Under the pieces are notes generated by a model that ran no database searches, was not told the DNA's origin, and was given only the letters and a program-made list of their open reading frames with translations. From Pararhizobium sp. (GTDB taxonomy: Bacteria > Pseudomonadota > Alphaproteobacteria > Rhizobiales > Rhizobiaceae), in contig JAURWE010000024.1 of NCBI GenBank assembly GCA_030655075.1, forward strand, positions 248,001-312,000: DNA of 64,000 nt, read 5' to 3'. Below are positions 1 through 8,618 of this stretch, piece after piece (position 1 is the stretch's first letter; each line of letters begins with the position of its first letter). The position numbers and the translations under genes are program-made.

Positions 1-609
1 GCCGCCTGGTTCAATGCGGACTTGACCAAGCTGGCGACCGTCAACCAGACCCATTCCTCCGATGTGATCGTCATCGACGGCACCTACGATGGTGCCCGCC
101 CCTCGGCCGACGCCATGGTCACGGCAACGCCCGGTATGGTTCTGGGCGTGCTCGCCGCCGATTGCGGCCCTATTCTGTTTGCCGATCCGAAAGCCCGCGT
201 CATCGGCGCTGCCCATGCGGGCTGGAAGGGCGCGCTCGACGGCGTGCTGGAAAACACCATCGAGGCGATGATTGCGCTTGGCGCCACACGCGGCGGAATC
301 GTTGCCGCCCTCGGCCCGTCGATCAGCCACCGCTCCTATGAGGTCGGCCCGGAATTCATCGAGCGCTTCCTTGTCCGCGACCCGTCCTACAGCGCTTTCT
401 TTTTGCCCTCGGCCCGCGAAAGCCACGCCATGTTCGACCTGCCCGGCCTGACGGTCCGGCGGTTGACAGATGCCGGCGTCACGGCGGAAAATCTCGATTT
501 CTGCACCTATCCGGATGAGGAACGCTTCTTTTCCTACCGGCGCTCGACACACCGGAAGGACCCCGATTACGGGCGTCAGATTTCGGCGATTACCCTATTG
601 GAGACATAA
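1..609 (+). CDS. pgeF: Peptidoglycan editing factor / laccase-domain protein PgeF (5' partial)
   Basis: The frame is open from base 1, so the start codon lies before the window; 202 residues are visible. The YfiH/PgeF family is a zinc-dependent cytoplasmic enzyme reported to remove wrongly placed amino acids from peptidoglycan precursors, with purine nucleoside phosphorylase activity in some members. The three metal-ligand segments are visible in order: the His of VNQTHSSDV, the Cys of ADCGPILF and the His of AAHAGWKG. A TTG at 22 would give a shorter ORF but the upstream residues AAWFNAD also fit the family. The stop is one base from the ATG of the next gene, so the two are probably cotranscribed. 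Confidence 0.9.
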   Translation, partial: AAWFNADLTKLATVNQTHSSDVIVIDGTYDGARPSADAMVTATPGMVLGVLAADCGPILFADPKARVIGAAHAGWKGALDGVLENTIEAMIALGATRGGIVAALGPSISHRSYEVGPEFIERFLVRDPSYSAFFLPSARESHAMFDLPGLTVRRLTDAGVTAENLDFCTYPDEERFFSYRRSTHRKDPDYGRQISAITLLET

Positions 610-610
610 T

Positions 611-1762
611 ATGGCACTGCACTTTCAAGCGGACGAATATGCTGCACGGCTGGACCGTCTGACGGCAAAAATGCGCGAGGAAAAACTCGACGCCATGCTG
701 CTCTTTGCCCAGGAAAGCATGTACTGGCTGACCGGTTACGACACGTTCGGCTACTGCTTCTTCCAGTCGCTCGTGGTCAAGGCCGATGGCTCGATGGTTC
801 TGCTCACCCGCTCGGCAGACCTGCGTCAGGCCAAACACACATCCAACATTGAAAAGGTCGAAATCTGGGTCGACCGGGTCAATGCCGATCCGACCATGGA
901 CCTGAAGAACCTCTTGAGTGACATGGACCTGCTCGGCTGCCGTCTCGGCGTTGAATACGACACCCATGGCATGACCGGCCGCATCGCCCGGCTGCTCGAC
1001 AGCCAGCTCTCGACCTTCGGTGAACTGATCGACGCCTCGCTGCTCGTCGGCCGCCTGCGGCTGATCAAGAGTGCCGCCGAAATCGCCCATGTGGAAAAGG
1101 CCGCGAGCCTCGCCGATGACGCGCTCGATGCCGCCCTGCCGCTGATCGGCCCCGGTGGGGACGAGGCCGCTATCCTTGCCGCCATGCAGGGCGCCGTCTT
1201 TGCCGGCGGCGGCGACTACCCGGCCAATGAGTTCATCATCGGCTCGGGCGCCGACGCGCTGCTCTGCCGCTACAAGGCCGGCCGCCGCACACTGGATGCC
1301 AAGGACCAGTTGACGCTCGAATGGGCCGGTGTCAGCGCCCACTATCATGCCGCCATGATGCGCACCGTCATCGTCGGCGAGCCGAGCAACCGCCACCGCG
1401 AACTCTACAGCGCCTGCCGCGAAACCCTGCAGGGCATCGAGATGGTGCTGCGTCCCGGCAACACGTTCGGCACGGTCTTCGACACGCACGCCAAGATCAT
1501 GGACGAGCGCGGCCTTGCCCGCCACCGGCTGAACGCCTGCGGCTATTCGCTCGGCGCCCGCTTCTCGCCCTCCTGGATGGAGCAGCAGATGTTCCACATC
1601 GGCAATCCGCAGGAAATCCTGCCCGACATGTCGCTGTTCGTGCACATGATCATCATGGATTCGGATTCCGGCGCGGCGATGACGCTCGGCCAGACCTATT
1701 TGACAACCTCAGACACGCCGAAACCTCTGTCACGTTATGGCCTAGATTTCATCGCTGTATAA
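611..1762 (+). CDS. M24-fold (Xaa-Pro peptidase / ectoine hydrolase-like) protein without canonical metal ligands
   Basis: A 383-residue protein with the two-domain creatinase/prolidase layout: an N-terminal creatinase-like domain (about 1-150) and a C-terminal pita-bread domain (about 160-380). The ATG at 611 follows the pgeF stop by one base; an in-frame upstream start at 470 would lie inside pgeF and is rejected. In metal-dependent M24 enzymes five ligands (D, D, H, E, E) are required. Here the matching segments read LEWAG, HAAMMRT, GYSLGARF, LFVHMIIM and MTLGQTYL, so all five appear replaced. This resembles metal-free creatinase and ectoine-hydrolase-like members. Substrate is unknown. 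Confidence 0.8.
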   Translation: MALHFQADEYAARLDRLTAKMREEKLDAMLLFAQESMYWLTGYDTFGYCFFQSLVVKADGSMVLLTRSADLRQAKHTSNIEKVEIWVDRVNADPTMDLKNLLSDMDLLGCRLGVEYDTHGMTGRIARLLDSQLSTFGELIDASLLVGRLRLIKSAAEIAHVEKAASLADDALDAALPLIGPGGDEAAILAAMQGAVFAGGGDYPANEFIIGSGADALLCRYKAGRRTLDAKDQLTLEWAGVSAHYHAAMMRTVIVGEPSNRHRELYSACRETLQGIEMVLRPGNTFGTVFDTHAKIMDERGLARHRLNACGYSLGARFSPSWMEQQMFHIGNPQEILPDMSLFVHMIIMDSDSGAAMTLGQTYLTTSDTPKPLSRYGLDFIAV

Positions 1763-1785
1763 GAAAACGGCCATAAAACCTGTTG

Positions 1786-1814
1786 TTGACAGGCGATGGC
1801 AGTGAGCATGATAA
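1786..1814 (+). promoter_or_regulatory. Weak candidate sigma-70 promoter for the lipoprotein gene
   Basis: TTGACA at 1786-1791, a 17-base spacer, then TGATAA at 1809-1814. The -35 is perfect, the -10 is poor. It lies in the only gap before the lipoprotein gene. Confidence 0.35.
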
Positions 1815-1942
1815 CGGTGAAAAGGGCCGGTCCGGGGGCGGACAATCCCTTAATTTCTCTTTGTCATACTGACGGGGAAAATCCGACAGCTTGAAAGACC
1901 GCATCGGCTGAGCGATGCGGCGGCGAACGGACGGGTGGGACG

Positions 1943-2734
1943 ATGCGAAAGCTGCTGACGATCATTTCGCTGCTCGGTGCTGCGGCCCTGATGGCGGGCT
2001 GCAACACCAGCGACGCCCTCGTTCCCCGCGTCGATGTCGGCGATGCCTCCTTTCAGTCTCCGCCGGTAACCCAGGCCGATCTCGACACCGTCAGCCGCAG
2101 CCAGCCCGTGGTCGGCGACGTGCAACCGGTCGAGTCCGGACGGCGCACCGCCTTTGCCGATCCGTCCACGGCCAACACCAATCAGACGCAGGCGGCACTT
2201 GCCGGTGAAACCTATGTCGATCCGGCCGGCTCGCTGGAAAGCCAGGCGCAGCGGTTGCAGACCGGCCAGCAGCCGGCCCAGACCGAGACCGTCGAGCAGC
2301 AGCCGCTGGCCGAACAGCAGCAGGAGCAGACGCAGCAGGCAGCGCTGACCAAGCCCGCCGGCGCCAGCTCCGGCACCATCCGCTTCCTGCCGATCATCGG
2401 TGCACCGGTCGAAGCCGTAACGCCGCTGTCGAAACAGCTTGGCACCGAGGCCCGCGCCCGGGGCCTGAAGATCAAGAGCTCCGCCGACCCGACCAGCGAC
2501 CATATCCTCAAGGGCTATTTCTCGGCATTCAATGATGGCGGCAAGACCACCGTGACCTATGTCTGGGATGTGCTCGACAATTCCGGCAACCGCCTGCACC
2601 GCATCCAGGGCCAGGATTCCGTCGATGCGACCGCAGCCGATCTCTGGTCTGCCGTTCCGCCGCAGACGATGCAGGAGATCGCCTCGCGCACGATGAACGA
2701 CTACATGTCCTGGCGCCAGTCCAGCGGATTGTGA
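1943..2734 (+). CDS. Putative lipoprotein, conserved in rhizobia, function unknown
   Basis: 263 residues. The N-terminus has a short basic start, a hydrophobic stretch and a lipobox LMAGC, so the protein should be lipidated at Cys-21 or so and anchored in the cell envelope. Residues about 85-130 are Gln/Glu-rich low complexity (QQPLAEQQQEQTQQ), a likely flexible linker. The C-terminal half (about 140-260, starting TIRFLPIIGAPVEAV) looks globular and ends YMSWRQSSGL. The ATG at 1943 is chosen because it gives an intact signal sequence. A long antisense frame over the same bases is a codon-bias shadow. No function can be assigned. Confidence 0.8.
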   Translation: MRKLLTIISLLGAAALMAGCNTSDALVPRVDVGDASFQSPPVTQADLDTVSRSQPVVGDVQPVESGRRTAFADPSTANTNQTQAALAGETYVDPAGSLESQAQRLQTGQQPAQTETVEQQPLAEQQQEQTQQAALTKPAGASSGTIRFLPIIGAPVEAVTPLSKQLGTEARARGLKIKSSADPTSDHILKGYFSAFNDGGKTTVTYVWDVLDNSGNRLHRIQGQDSVDATAADLWSAVPPQTMQEIASRTMNDYMSWRQSSGL

Positions 2735-2797
2735 CAGAGCCGCCAACCGGCTAACCACAGGCTTTTTAACCTAAAGCACCCGTGTTTTCGCAATCCG

Positions 2798-2826
2798 CTT
2801 GCATTCAGGGTCAAGGACGGTAAAAG
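2798..2826 (+). promoter_or_regulatory. Candidate promoter for prs
   Basis: CTTGCA at 2798-2803, 17-base spacer, TAAAAG at 2821-2826. The -35 fits the rhizobial CTTGAC form; the -10 is weak. It would place transcription start about 30 bases before the prs ATG. Confidence 0.35.
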
Positions 2827-2859
2827 CGGCTCATCCAGCAAGAGCATAGGCGGGCCACC

Positions 2860-3792
2860 ATGAAGGTTTTCGCAGGCAACTCGAACCGGCTCCTTGCCGA
2901 AGCGATCTGCAATTATCTTAATCTACCCTTGGGCAAGGCCACCGTCAGGCGCTTTGCGGATCAGGAAATCTTCGTTGAAGTGCAGGAAAACGTGCGCGGC
3001 GAGGACATTTTCCTCGTCCAGTCGACATCCTTTCCGACCAACGACCACCTGATGGAACTGCTGATCATGATCGACGCCATGCGCCGGTCGTCGGCCCGCC
3101 GCATCACCGCCGTTCTCCCCTATTTCGGCTATGCCCGCCAGGACCGCAAACCCGGTCCGCGCACCCCCATCTCGGCCAAGCTCGTTGCCAACCTGATCAC
3201 CGAAGCCGGCGCCGACCGCGTGCTGACGCTCGACCTGCATGCGGGCCAGATCCAGGGTTTCTTCGACATTCCGACCGACAATCTCTACGCCGTCCCGGTT
3301 CTCGCCCGCGACGTCAAGGAACATTACAACCTCGAAAACGTCATGGTTGTTTCGCCCGACGTCGGCGGCGTCGTGCGCGCCCGCTCGCTCGCCAAACGGC
3401 TCGACTGTCTGCTGGCCATCGTCGACAAACGCCGCGACCGACCGGGCGAATCCGAAGTCATGAACGTCATCGGCGACGTGCGCCGCAAGGACTGCCTGCT
3501 GATCGACGATATCGTCGACAGCGGCGGTACGCTCTGCAACGCGGCCGAAGCGCTTCTGAAGAACGGCGCCACCAGCGTTACCGCCTATATCACCCACGGT
3601 GTCCTCTCCGGCGGCGCTGTCGCCCGCGTCACCGCCTCGAAGCTCAAGGAACTTGTCATCACCGACTCGATCCAGCCGACGACCTCGGTCCTGTCGGCCC
3701 ACAATATCCGGGTGATCTCGACAGCGAGCCTGATCGGCGAAGCCATCAACCGCACCAGCGCCGAAGAATCCGTCTCGAGCCTGTTCGACTGA
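2860..3792 (+). CDS. prs: Ribose-phosphate pyrophosphokinase
   Basis: 310 residues, the usual length for class I PRPP synthetase, which makes PRPP from ribose-5-phosphate and ATP for purine, pyrimidine, histidine, tryptophan and NAD synthesis. Visible hallmarks are the start [16 protein letters not shown], the ATP-loop region [16 protein letters not shown], the metal-binding [14 protein letters not shown], the VVSPDVGG flag segment and the PRPP loop [17 protein letters not shown]. The ATG at 2860 matches the family N-terminus. It is probably a single-gene unit with its own promoter just upstream. apt (18.6 kb) and trpE (57 kb) in this window act on the same PRPP economy. Confidence 0.97.
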   Translation: MKVFAGNSNRLLAEAICNYLNLPLGKATVRRFADQEIFVEVQENVRGEDIFLVQSTSFPTNDHLMELLIMIDAMRRSSARRITAVLPYFGYARQDRKPGPRTPISAKLVANLITEAGADRVLTLDLHAGQIQGFFDIPTDNLYAVPVLARDVKEHYNLENVMVVSPDVGGVVRARSLAKRLDCLLAIVDKRRDRPGESEVMNVIGDVRRKDCLLIDDIVDSGGTLCNAAEALLKNGATSVTAYITHGVLSGGAVARVTASKLKELVITDSIQPTTSVLSAHNIRVISTASLIGEAINRTSAEESVSSLFD

Positions 3793-3859
3793 GATCGCCC
3801 GCCATCATCCTGCAGGATTTGTCAGGCAGGCTGCCCCTTCGAATGTGGGAGGAATTGTC

Positions 3860-4240
3860 ATGTCCAGACTGGGGAACAAGAGGGTAGCCAGACCTTTGAA
3901 AGTGATGGCTTTTCTGGCAGCCACATTGCTGGTCTTGCCCATGGGCAGCCCAGATCTCGCCAACGCAGCCGGCAATCAGATGTGCACCATGGAATACGCC
4001 CCGGTCTGCGGAAAACGCGGCAGCCGGACACAGACCTTTGCCAATGCCTGCCAGGCCGGTGCAAACGGCTACCGCATCACGGGCCGCGGCGAGTGCCCGC
4101 AGGCCTCGCAAATCAGGGCCTGCACGCGCGAATACGCGCCTGTCTGCGCGCGCAGCAAGGGCCGGGTCAAAACCTTCGGCAATGCCTGCATGGCCAAATC
4201 CGACGACTACCGGATCATCCATCGCGGGCCTTGCCGCTAG
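3860..4240 (+). CDS. Secreted protein with two Kazal-type protease inhibitor domains
   Basis: 126 residues from the ATG at 3860, which is preceded by GGGAGG at 3847-3852; a GTG at 3845 lacks this spacing. Residues 1-38 form a long signal peptide ending near ANAAG. Two tandem Kazal-like units follow, each with the pattern C-x-x-EYAPVC-x-(about 12)-F-x-NAC-(about 10)-I-x-x-GxC: MCTMEYAPVCGKRGS and ACTREYAPVCARSKG. Each keeps four cysteines rather than the six of animal Kazal domains, as is common in bacterial members. A role in inhibiting foreign serine proteases is inferred. The stop overlaps that of the convergent DUF779 gene. Confidence 0.8.
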   Translation: MSRLGNKRVARPLKVMAFLAATLLVLPMGSPDLANAAGNQMCTMEYAPVCGKRGSRTQTFANACQAGANGYRITGRGECPQASQIRACTREYAPVCARSKGRVKTFGNACMAKSDDYRIIHRGPCR

Positions 4241-4626
4241 GCGCTTTTCACCGACGGCACAGCGCAGGCCACCGCGCCGCCGCCGAAGAGTTTCGAGCGG
4301 GTGAGAAACCGCCGCTCGCGGCCATTGTCGAGCGAGAACATCCCGCCCCGGCCCGGCACGACATCGAGGATCAGCTGCGTGTGTTTCCACACTTCGAACT
4401 GACTCTCGGAAATATAGACGGGCACATTGCCCACCTCACCCAGCTTCACGTCGCGGTCCCCGACAATATAATCATCGGCTGGATAACACATCGGCGACGA
4501 GCCGTCGCAACAGCCGCCGGACTGGTGAAAGAGGATATCGGGATGATCCTGCTGGATTTCCCGGATGAAGGCGAGGGCTGCGTCTGTCGCCAGAACGCGC
4601 GGCTCGCCGTTGACGGTTTCGGTCAT
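4237..4626 (-). CDS. DUF779 family protein associated with aldehyde dehydrogenase
   Basis: 129 residues from the ATG at 4626, which has AAGGA eight bases upstream; in-frame ATGs at 4635 and 4647 are alternatives. The protein carries the family's Cys-rich segment SGGCCDGSSPMCYP, followed by YIVGDRDVKLGEV and a C-terminal FLTRSKLFGGGA. DUF779 proteins are typically encoded next to acetaldehyde-type dehydrogenases, as here, but their biochemical role is not established; metal or cofactor handling through the cysteines is a guess. It lies downstream of the dehydrogenase on the same strand, separated by a nested palindromic repeat. Its stop shares two bases with the Kazal gene stop. Confidence 0.85.
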   Translation of the reverse strand: MTETVNGEPRVLATDAALAFIREIQQDHPDILFHQSGGCCDGSSPMCYPADDYIVGDRDVKLGEVGNVPVYISESQFEVWKHTQLILDVVPGRGGMFSLDNGRERRFLTRSKLFGGGAVACAVPSVKSA

Positions 4627-4662
4627 GCATTGCATCCTTGCGGTCAAAGGGCTGAACGGCCT

Positions 4663-4790
4663 GTACCCTCCCCTTGAGGGGGAGGGTCGGCACGTGAGTG
4701 CCGGGGTGGGGGTGATCCCTGGAGGTCGATCCAGATCACCCCCACCCCCAGCTTCGCTGCGACCTCCCCCCTCCAGGGGGAGGGAGGATC
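4663..4790. repeat. Nested palindromic GC-rich intergenic repeat
   Basis: Three inverted pairs are visible: a hairpin at 4666-4686 (CCCTCCCC TTGA GGGGGAGGG), a central pair GGGGTGGGGGTGATC (4703-4717) with GATCACCCCCACCCC (4734-4748), and a hairpin at 4763-4786. Elements of this look are common between genes in Rhizobium and Agrobacterium genomes. It separates the aldehyde dehydrogenase from DUF779 and could end or stabilise the transcript. Confidence 0.75.
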
Positions 4791-4792
4791 GA

Positions 4793-6301
4793 TCAAAATA
4801 ACCCGAGCGCTTTCGGGCTGTAGCTCACCAGCATGTTCTTGGTCTGCTGGTAGTGATCGAGCATCATCTTGTGGGTCTCGCGGCCGATACCCGACTGCTT
4901 GTAGCCGCCGAAGGCTGCACCGGCCGGATAGGCATGGTAGCAGTTGGTCCACACGCGCCCGGCCTGGATGTTGCGGCCGAAGTTGTAGCAGCGGTTTGCA
5001 TCGCGGCTCCAGACGCCGGCACCCAGGCCGTAAAGCGTGTCATTGGCGATCTCGAGCGCTTCCTCGTCGGTCTTGAAGGTCGTGACCGAAACAACCGGCC
5101 CAAAGATCTCCTCCTGGAAGACGCGCATCTTGTTGTTGCCCTTGAACACGGTCGGCTTGACATAAAACCCGCCGGACAGCTCGCCTTCAAGATTGTTCTG
5201 CTCGCCACCGATCAGGACTTCGGCCCCTTCCTGTTTGCCGATATCCATGTAGGACAAGATCTTTTCCAGCTGTTCGGAGGACGCCTGCGCGCCGATCATC
5301 GTCGACATGTCGAGCGGGTTGCCCTGCTTGATGGCCGCAACGCGCTTCAGTGCCTTTTCCATGAAGCGGTCGTAGATCTTTTCATGCACCAGCGCGCGGC
5401 TCGGGCATGTGCAGACCTCGCCCTGGTTGAGCGCGAACATGGTGAACCCTTCGAGCGCCTTGTCGAGGTAGTCGTCGTCTTCGCGCATCACGTCTTCGAA
5501 GAAGATGTTCGGCGATTTGCCGCCCAGCTCCAGCGTCACCGGAATGAGGTTCTGGCTGGCATATTGCATGATCAGGCGGCCGGTGGTGGTTTCGCCGGTA
5601 AAGGCGATCTTGGCAATGCGCGGATTGGAAGCGAGCGGCTTGCCGGCCTCAAGCCCGAAACCGTTGACGACGTTGAGCACGCCCGGCGGCAGGAGATCGC
5701 CCACCAGTTCCATCAGCACGAGGATCGAGGCTGGCGTCTGTTCGGCGGGCTTGAGCACGACGCAGTTTCCTGCGGCAAGCGCCGGGGCCAGCTTCCAGAC
5801 GGCCATCAGGATCGGAAAGTTCCAGGGAATGATCTGGCCGACGACGCCCAGCGGCTCGTGGAAGTGATAGGCGATCGTATCGTGATCAACTTCGCCGATC
5901 GTGCCTTCCTGGGCACGGACGCAGGACGCAAAATAGCGGAAATGGTCGATGGCGAGCGGCAGGTCGGCGGCCATGGTTTCGCGCAGCGGTTTTCCGTTGT
6001 CCCAGGTTTCGGCCTTGGCCAGAAGCTCGATATTGTCTTCCATGCGCTGCGCGATCTTCATGAGGATATTGGCGCGCTCGGTGGCCGATGTGCGGCCCCA
6101 CTTGGCCTTGGCCGCATGCGCGGCATCGAGCGCCAGCTCGATATCCTCAGCCTGCGACCGAGCGATCTGGCACAGGATGCCGCCGGTGACCGGCGTCGTA
6201 TTGTCGAAATAGCGGCCGCTGACCGGCTCGCGCCATTCGCCGCCGATATAGTTGCCGTACTTCTGCTTGAACGGGTTCTCGACGATTTTCTGGTGCAACA
6301 T
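4793..6301 (-). CDS. Aldehyde dehydrogenase (acetaldehyde-type, NAD-dependent)
   Basis: 502 residues from the ATG at 6301, preceded by GGAGGAGA; an ATG at 6334 lacks such a site. This is a full-length ALDH-superfamily enzyme. It shows the N-terminal [15 protein letters not shown], the NAD-binding [18 protein letters not shown] and FTGETTTGR, the catalytic Glu in [11 protein letters not shown], the nucleophilic Cys in [13 protein letters not shown], and the C-terminal [13 protein letters not shown]. The set resembles ExaC/AldB/AcoD acetaldehyde and aliphatic aldehyde dehydrogenases. The regulator immediately upstream and DUF779 downstream support a dedicated aldehyde (ethanol or acetoin breakdown) operon. 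Confidence 0.93.
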   Translation of the reverse strand: MLHQKIVENPFKQKYGNYIGGEWREPVSGRYFDNTTPVTGGILCQIARSQAEDIELALDAAHAAKAKWGRTSATERANILMKIAQRMEDNIELLAKAETWDNGKPLRETMAADLPLAIDHFRYFASCVRAQEGTIGEVDHDTIAYHFHEPLGVVGQIIPWNFPILMAVWKLAPALAAGNCVVLKPAEQTPASILVLMELVGDLLPPGVLNVVNGFGLEAGKPLASNPRIAKIAFTGETTTGRLIMQYASQNLIPVTLELGGKSPNIFFEDVMREDDDYLDKALEGFTMFALNQGEVCTCPSRALVHEKIYDRFMEKALKRVAAIKQGNPLDMSTMIGAQASSEQLEKILSYMDIGKQEGAEVLIGGEQNNLEGELSGGFYVKPTVFKGNNKMRVFQEEIFGPVVSVTTFKTDEEALEIANDTLYGLGAGVWSRDANRCYNFGRNIQAGRVWTNCYHAYPAGAAFGGYKQSGIGRETHKMMLDHYQQTKNMLVSYSPKALGLF

Positions 6302-6402
6302 ATGTTTTCTCCTCCGAAAAACAGACTCCAACAATCTGTGAGCCGAAGGTGCCCCCGAAGCTGCCCGGGCGGTAGTGCACCGGCAGCGAAGGTCCGGCGA
6401 TG

Positions 6403-6420
6403 TGTTTCACTTTTGAGACA
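6403..6420. promoter_or_regulatory. Candidate operator for the GAF-Fis regulator
   Basis: An 18-base imperfect palindrome, TGTTTCA-CTTT-TGAGACA, lies between the regulator stop-side and the dehydrogenase start, about 100 bases upstream of the dehydrogenase ATG. Two further short inverted repeats follow at 6422-6437 (GCAAC/GTTGC) and 6437-6452 (CTTGC/GCAAG). The arrangement fits a dimeric Fis-type activator, by inference. Confidence 0.5.
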
Positions 6421-6481
6421 GGCAACAGGCCCGTTGCTTGCTGCACTGCAAGAAAAGCAGGCGATCTGATGGAACAACGGC

Positions 6482-7441
6482 TCAGTTGAGCGAGAGCTTG
6501 CGCATTTTCCGGTAGAGCGTGGCCCGGCTGATGCCGAGAATATCGGCCGCCAGCGAAACATTGCCACCGGCCCGCGACAGGACGCGGCGCAGCGCCGCCC
6601 GCTCCGCATCCGGCAGGTCGCTGCCGTCCTGGCCGGCGTGTTCGCCCAAAAGGTCGCCCGCCGGAATGCCCGCCGCGATGCGCCGGTCGTCGATGTTAAG
6701 CCGCAGCCGCACCGCACGCGTGGCTCCGAGAACCAGATCGTCGCGATCGACCGCGATCAGCGCCGGCGCACTCTTGCCGCCCGCCGGAACCAGAAGGATA
6801 CGGGCGCCGACGAAGGCGCGGCGGAAAAGGTTGGCCTCGATACGGGCGGCGGCATCGCGCACGGCCTGCGACAGGATCGACATTGCCATCTCGCCGGCAT
6901 CATGGCGGCAGGTGGAAATGTCAATGGCCGCAGCAATACGGCCGCGATGATCGCGGATCGGCGACGTGGCGCAGCTGAGCCCGGTGTTGCGGGTGAGAAA
7001 ATGTTCGTCGCGGTGGATGATGACGGCGCGCTCATCGGCAAGGGCCGTGCCGATGCCGTTGGTGCCGACGCTGGCCTCGCTCCACAGCGTTCCCGACCAG
7101 AGCCCGACGCCGCGAAAATCCTTGTCGTCCCCGACAGCACCGCGCCGCTCGAGCGCCACCCCGTGCTCGTCGGTCAGGAGCAGGCAGCAACCGGCCTTGC
7201 CGACACTGGAAAACAGCCGGTCGAGTTCTTCCTCGGCCTCTTCGATGAGTTCGCCCGAGCGCTCCCGCGCCTGCCGGAATTCGGCATCGGAGAGCCGCAT
7301 CGGTGTGCGCATTTCCTCCGGCGCCAGACCGTGCAGCGTCATGCAACGCCGCCACGATGCAGCCACAGGAGAACTCGCAGCCGCAGAACTCTTCTGCGCC
7401 ATCGAATAGACGAGGTCTGAATGATCGATATCCACAGGCAT
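6482..7441 (-). CDS. GAF-domain transcriptional regulator with Fis-type HTH (AcoR-like, no AAA+ domain)
   Basis: 319 residues from the ATG at 7441, which follows GAGGAGGAG; an upstream ATG at 7483 is less likely. The N-terminal part starting SSPVAASWRRCMTLHGLAP and a GAF region (about 60-210, with NGIGTALADERAV and HFLTRNTGLSC) match AcoR-family activators. The C-terminus is a Fis-type helix-turn-helix, LRRVLSRAGGNVSLAADI then LGISRATLYRKMRKLSLN. The central sigma-54 AAA+ domain of true AcoR proteins is absent, so it cannot drive sigma-54 promoters in the classic way. It probably controls the adjacent dehydrogenase operon through the palindrome at 6403. Confidence 0.85.
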   Translation of the reverse strand: MPVDIDHSDLVYSMAQKSSAAASSPVAASWRRCMTLHGLAPEEMRTPMRLSDAEFRQARERSGELIEEAEEELDRLFSSVGKAGCCLLLTDEHGVALERRGAVGDDKDFRGVGLWSGTLWSEASVGTNGIGTALADERAVIIHRDEHFLTRNTGLSCATSPIRDHRGRIAAAIDISTCRHDAGEMAMSILSQAVRDAAARIEANLFRRAFVGARILLVPAGGKSAPALIAVDRDDLVLGATRAVRLRLNIDDRRIAAGIPAGDLLGEHAGQDGSDLPDAERAALRRVLSRAGGNVSLAADILGISRATLYRKMRKLSLN

Positions 7442-7778
7442 CTGCTCTCCTCCTCGAAAGCGTCTGTCTGGAAGGGAAGCCACTCAACCGGCGAAACTGC
7501 GCGAATAAGCGGCTTGAGCCCGTACTATAGGCACCTTCCCGGCAAAACGTCCAGCAGGATAAAGTCTCATCCGGTCTCCGGGCTCGGCGAACGGCATTCA
7601 ATGAACTGCCCGGTTTGCCTGATATCCCGCTCCGGCTTGCATTTTCGCCCTTTTGCGGTTATGGACCCCCCGTCCGCGTAGACACCCTTGGAGGCACCGC
7701 GGATGAAGCCCGAAACGGCTTCGGTTCTTTGGCAGTCTATACGCCGCAGAACTCTCCAGTAAACCGAAAGGAAATGCC
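7442..7778. other. 337-base divergent intergenic region between the regulator and rplY
   Basis: No convincing gene is seen. It holds a candidate rplY promoter (7636-7664) and, in the resulting leader, a small hairpin GAAGCC-CGAAAC-GGCTTC at about 7706-7723. Confidence 0.6.
7636..7664 (+). promoter_or_regulatory. Candidate promoter for rplY
   Basis: CTTGCA at 7636-7641, exactly 17 bases, then TTATGG at 7659-7664. This fits the rhizobial CTTGAC-N17-CTATAT form moderately and would give a leader of roughly 110 bases. Confidence 0.4.
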
Positions 7779-8381
7779 ATGAGCCACGCATCTTACGAGC
7801 TCAAGGCCGAAACGCGCGAACGGGTTGGTAAGGGGTCCTCCCGTGAACTTCGCCGCAACGGTCTGATACCTGCCGTCATCTATGGTGACAAGCAGGCTCC
7901 ACTCGCGATCTCGCTGACGTCGAAGGACGTTACCCTCAAGATCCACGCTGGCGGTTTCATGACCACCATCGCCGTCATCGACGTCAAAGGCGAAAAGATC
8001 CGCGTCCTGCCGAAGGACTACCAGCTGGATCCGGTCCGTGACTTCACACTCCATGTCGACTTCCTGCGCGTGTCCAAGGACAGCGTCGTCACGGTCGAAG
8101 TTCCGGTTCACTTCGTGAACGAAGAAAAGTCCCCGGGCCTGAAGGTCGGCGGCGTGCTGAACATCGTTCGCCACGAAGTCGAACTGGTTGTACCGGTTGA
8201 TGAAATTCCGGAATTCCTGACGGCCGACCTGACCGGCCTGAAGCTCGGCGAAGGCATTCACATCTCGCACATCAAGCTGCCGAAGAATGCCCATCCGGTC
8301 ATCTCCGATCGCGATTTCACCATCGCGACCATCGCGACACCGGCTGCCGGCGTCGATGAATCAGCTGAAGAAACCGAATAA
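7779..8381 (+). CDS. rplY: 50S ribosomal protein L25 / general stress protein Ctc
   Basis: 200 residues, the long Ctc form: an L25 5S-rRNA-binding domain (about 5-95, [19 protein letters not shown] then GLIPAVIYG) followed by a C-terminal beta domain (TL5/Ctc, about 100-190). The tail is acidic, DESAEETE. It binds 5S rRNA in the large subunit. The ATG at 7779 is preceded by AAAGGAAA. A strong intrinsic terminator follows about 40 bases after the stop. pth, the usual neighbour of rplY, lies 3.4 kb downstream; here the pair is split by a GGDEF-EAL gene and a solute-binding protein gene. Confidence 0.96.
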   Translation: MSHASYELKAETRERVGKGSSRELRRNGLIPAVIYGDKQAPLAISLTSKDVTLKIHAGGFMTTIAVIDVKGEKIRVLPKDYQLDPVRDFTLHVDFLRVSKDSVVTVEVPVHFVNEEKSPGLKVGGVLNIVRHEVELVVPVDEIPEFLTADLTGLKLGEGIHISHIKLPKNAHPVISDRDFTIATIATPAAGVDESAEETE

Positions 8382-8421
8382 CAAAAAGACGATATATCGC
8401 TCCGGCGATAACGGCTTGACG

Positions 8422-8454
8422 ATCCCGCTTCACACCTGTGAGGCGGGATTTTTT
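8422..8454 (+). terminator. Intrinsic terminator after rplY
   Basis: Stem ATCCCGC... with GCGGGAT closing around 8422-8450, followed by six T residues (8449-8454). Confidence 0.88.
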
Positions 8455-8618
8455 GTGCTAGATACATCCGCAATGCCAGCCATCCGGGCATGTTTTTTAC
8501 AGCCGTTTCAGCAACATTTAAGGATTTCATGAAACTGTCGTTGTGGGGGATTGCTGCGACGCACTGGTCGAGAAATCCATATGACGTTTTGTATTGTTTT
8601 TAGAGCGGCGTGGCTCCC

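Noticed and set aside
590..1645. Long minus-strand ORF over the M24 gene
   Set aside because: Antisense frame opened by high-GC codon bias; no family features, and the plus frame is clearly coding.
1850..2758. 302-codon minus-strand ORF over the lipoprotein gene
   Set aside because: Composition is that of a reverse-frame shadow; the plus frame has a signal sequence and lipobox.
4853..6469. 538-codon plus-strand ORF over the aldehyde dehydrogenase
   Set aside because: It is antisense to a well-conserved enzyme.
6302..6481. Sigma-54 (-24/-12) promoter before the aldehyde dehydrogenase
   Set aside because: No TGGCAC-N5-TTGC-like match on the minus strand, and the regulator lacks the ATPase domain.
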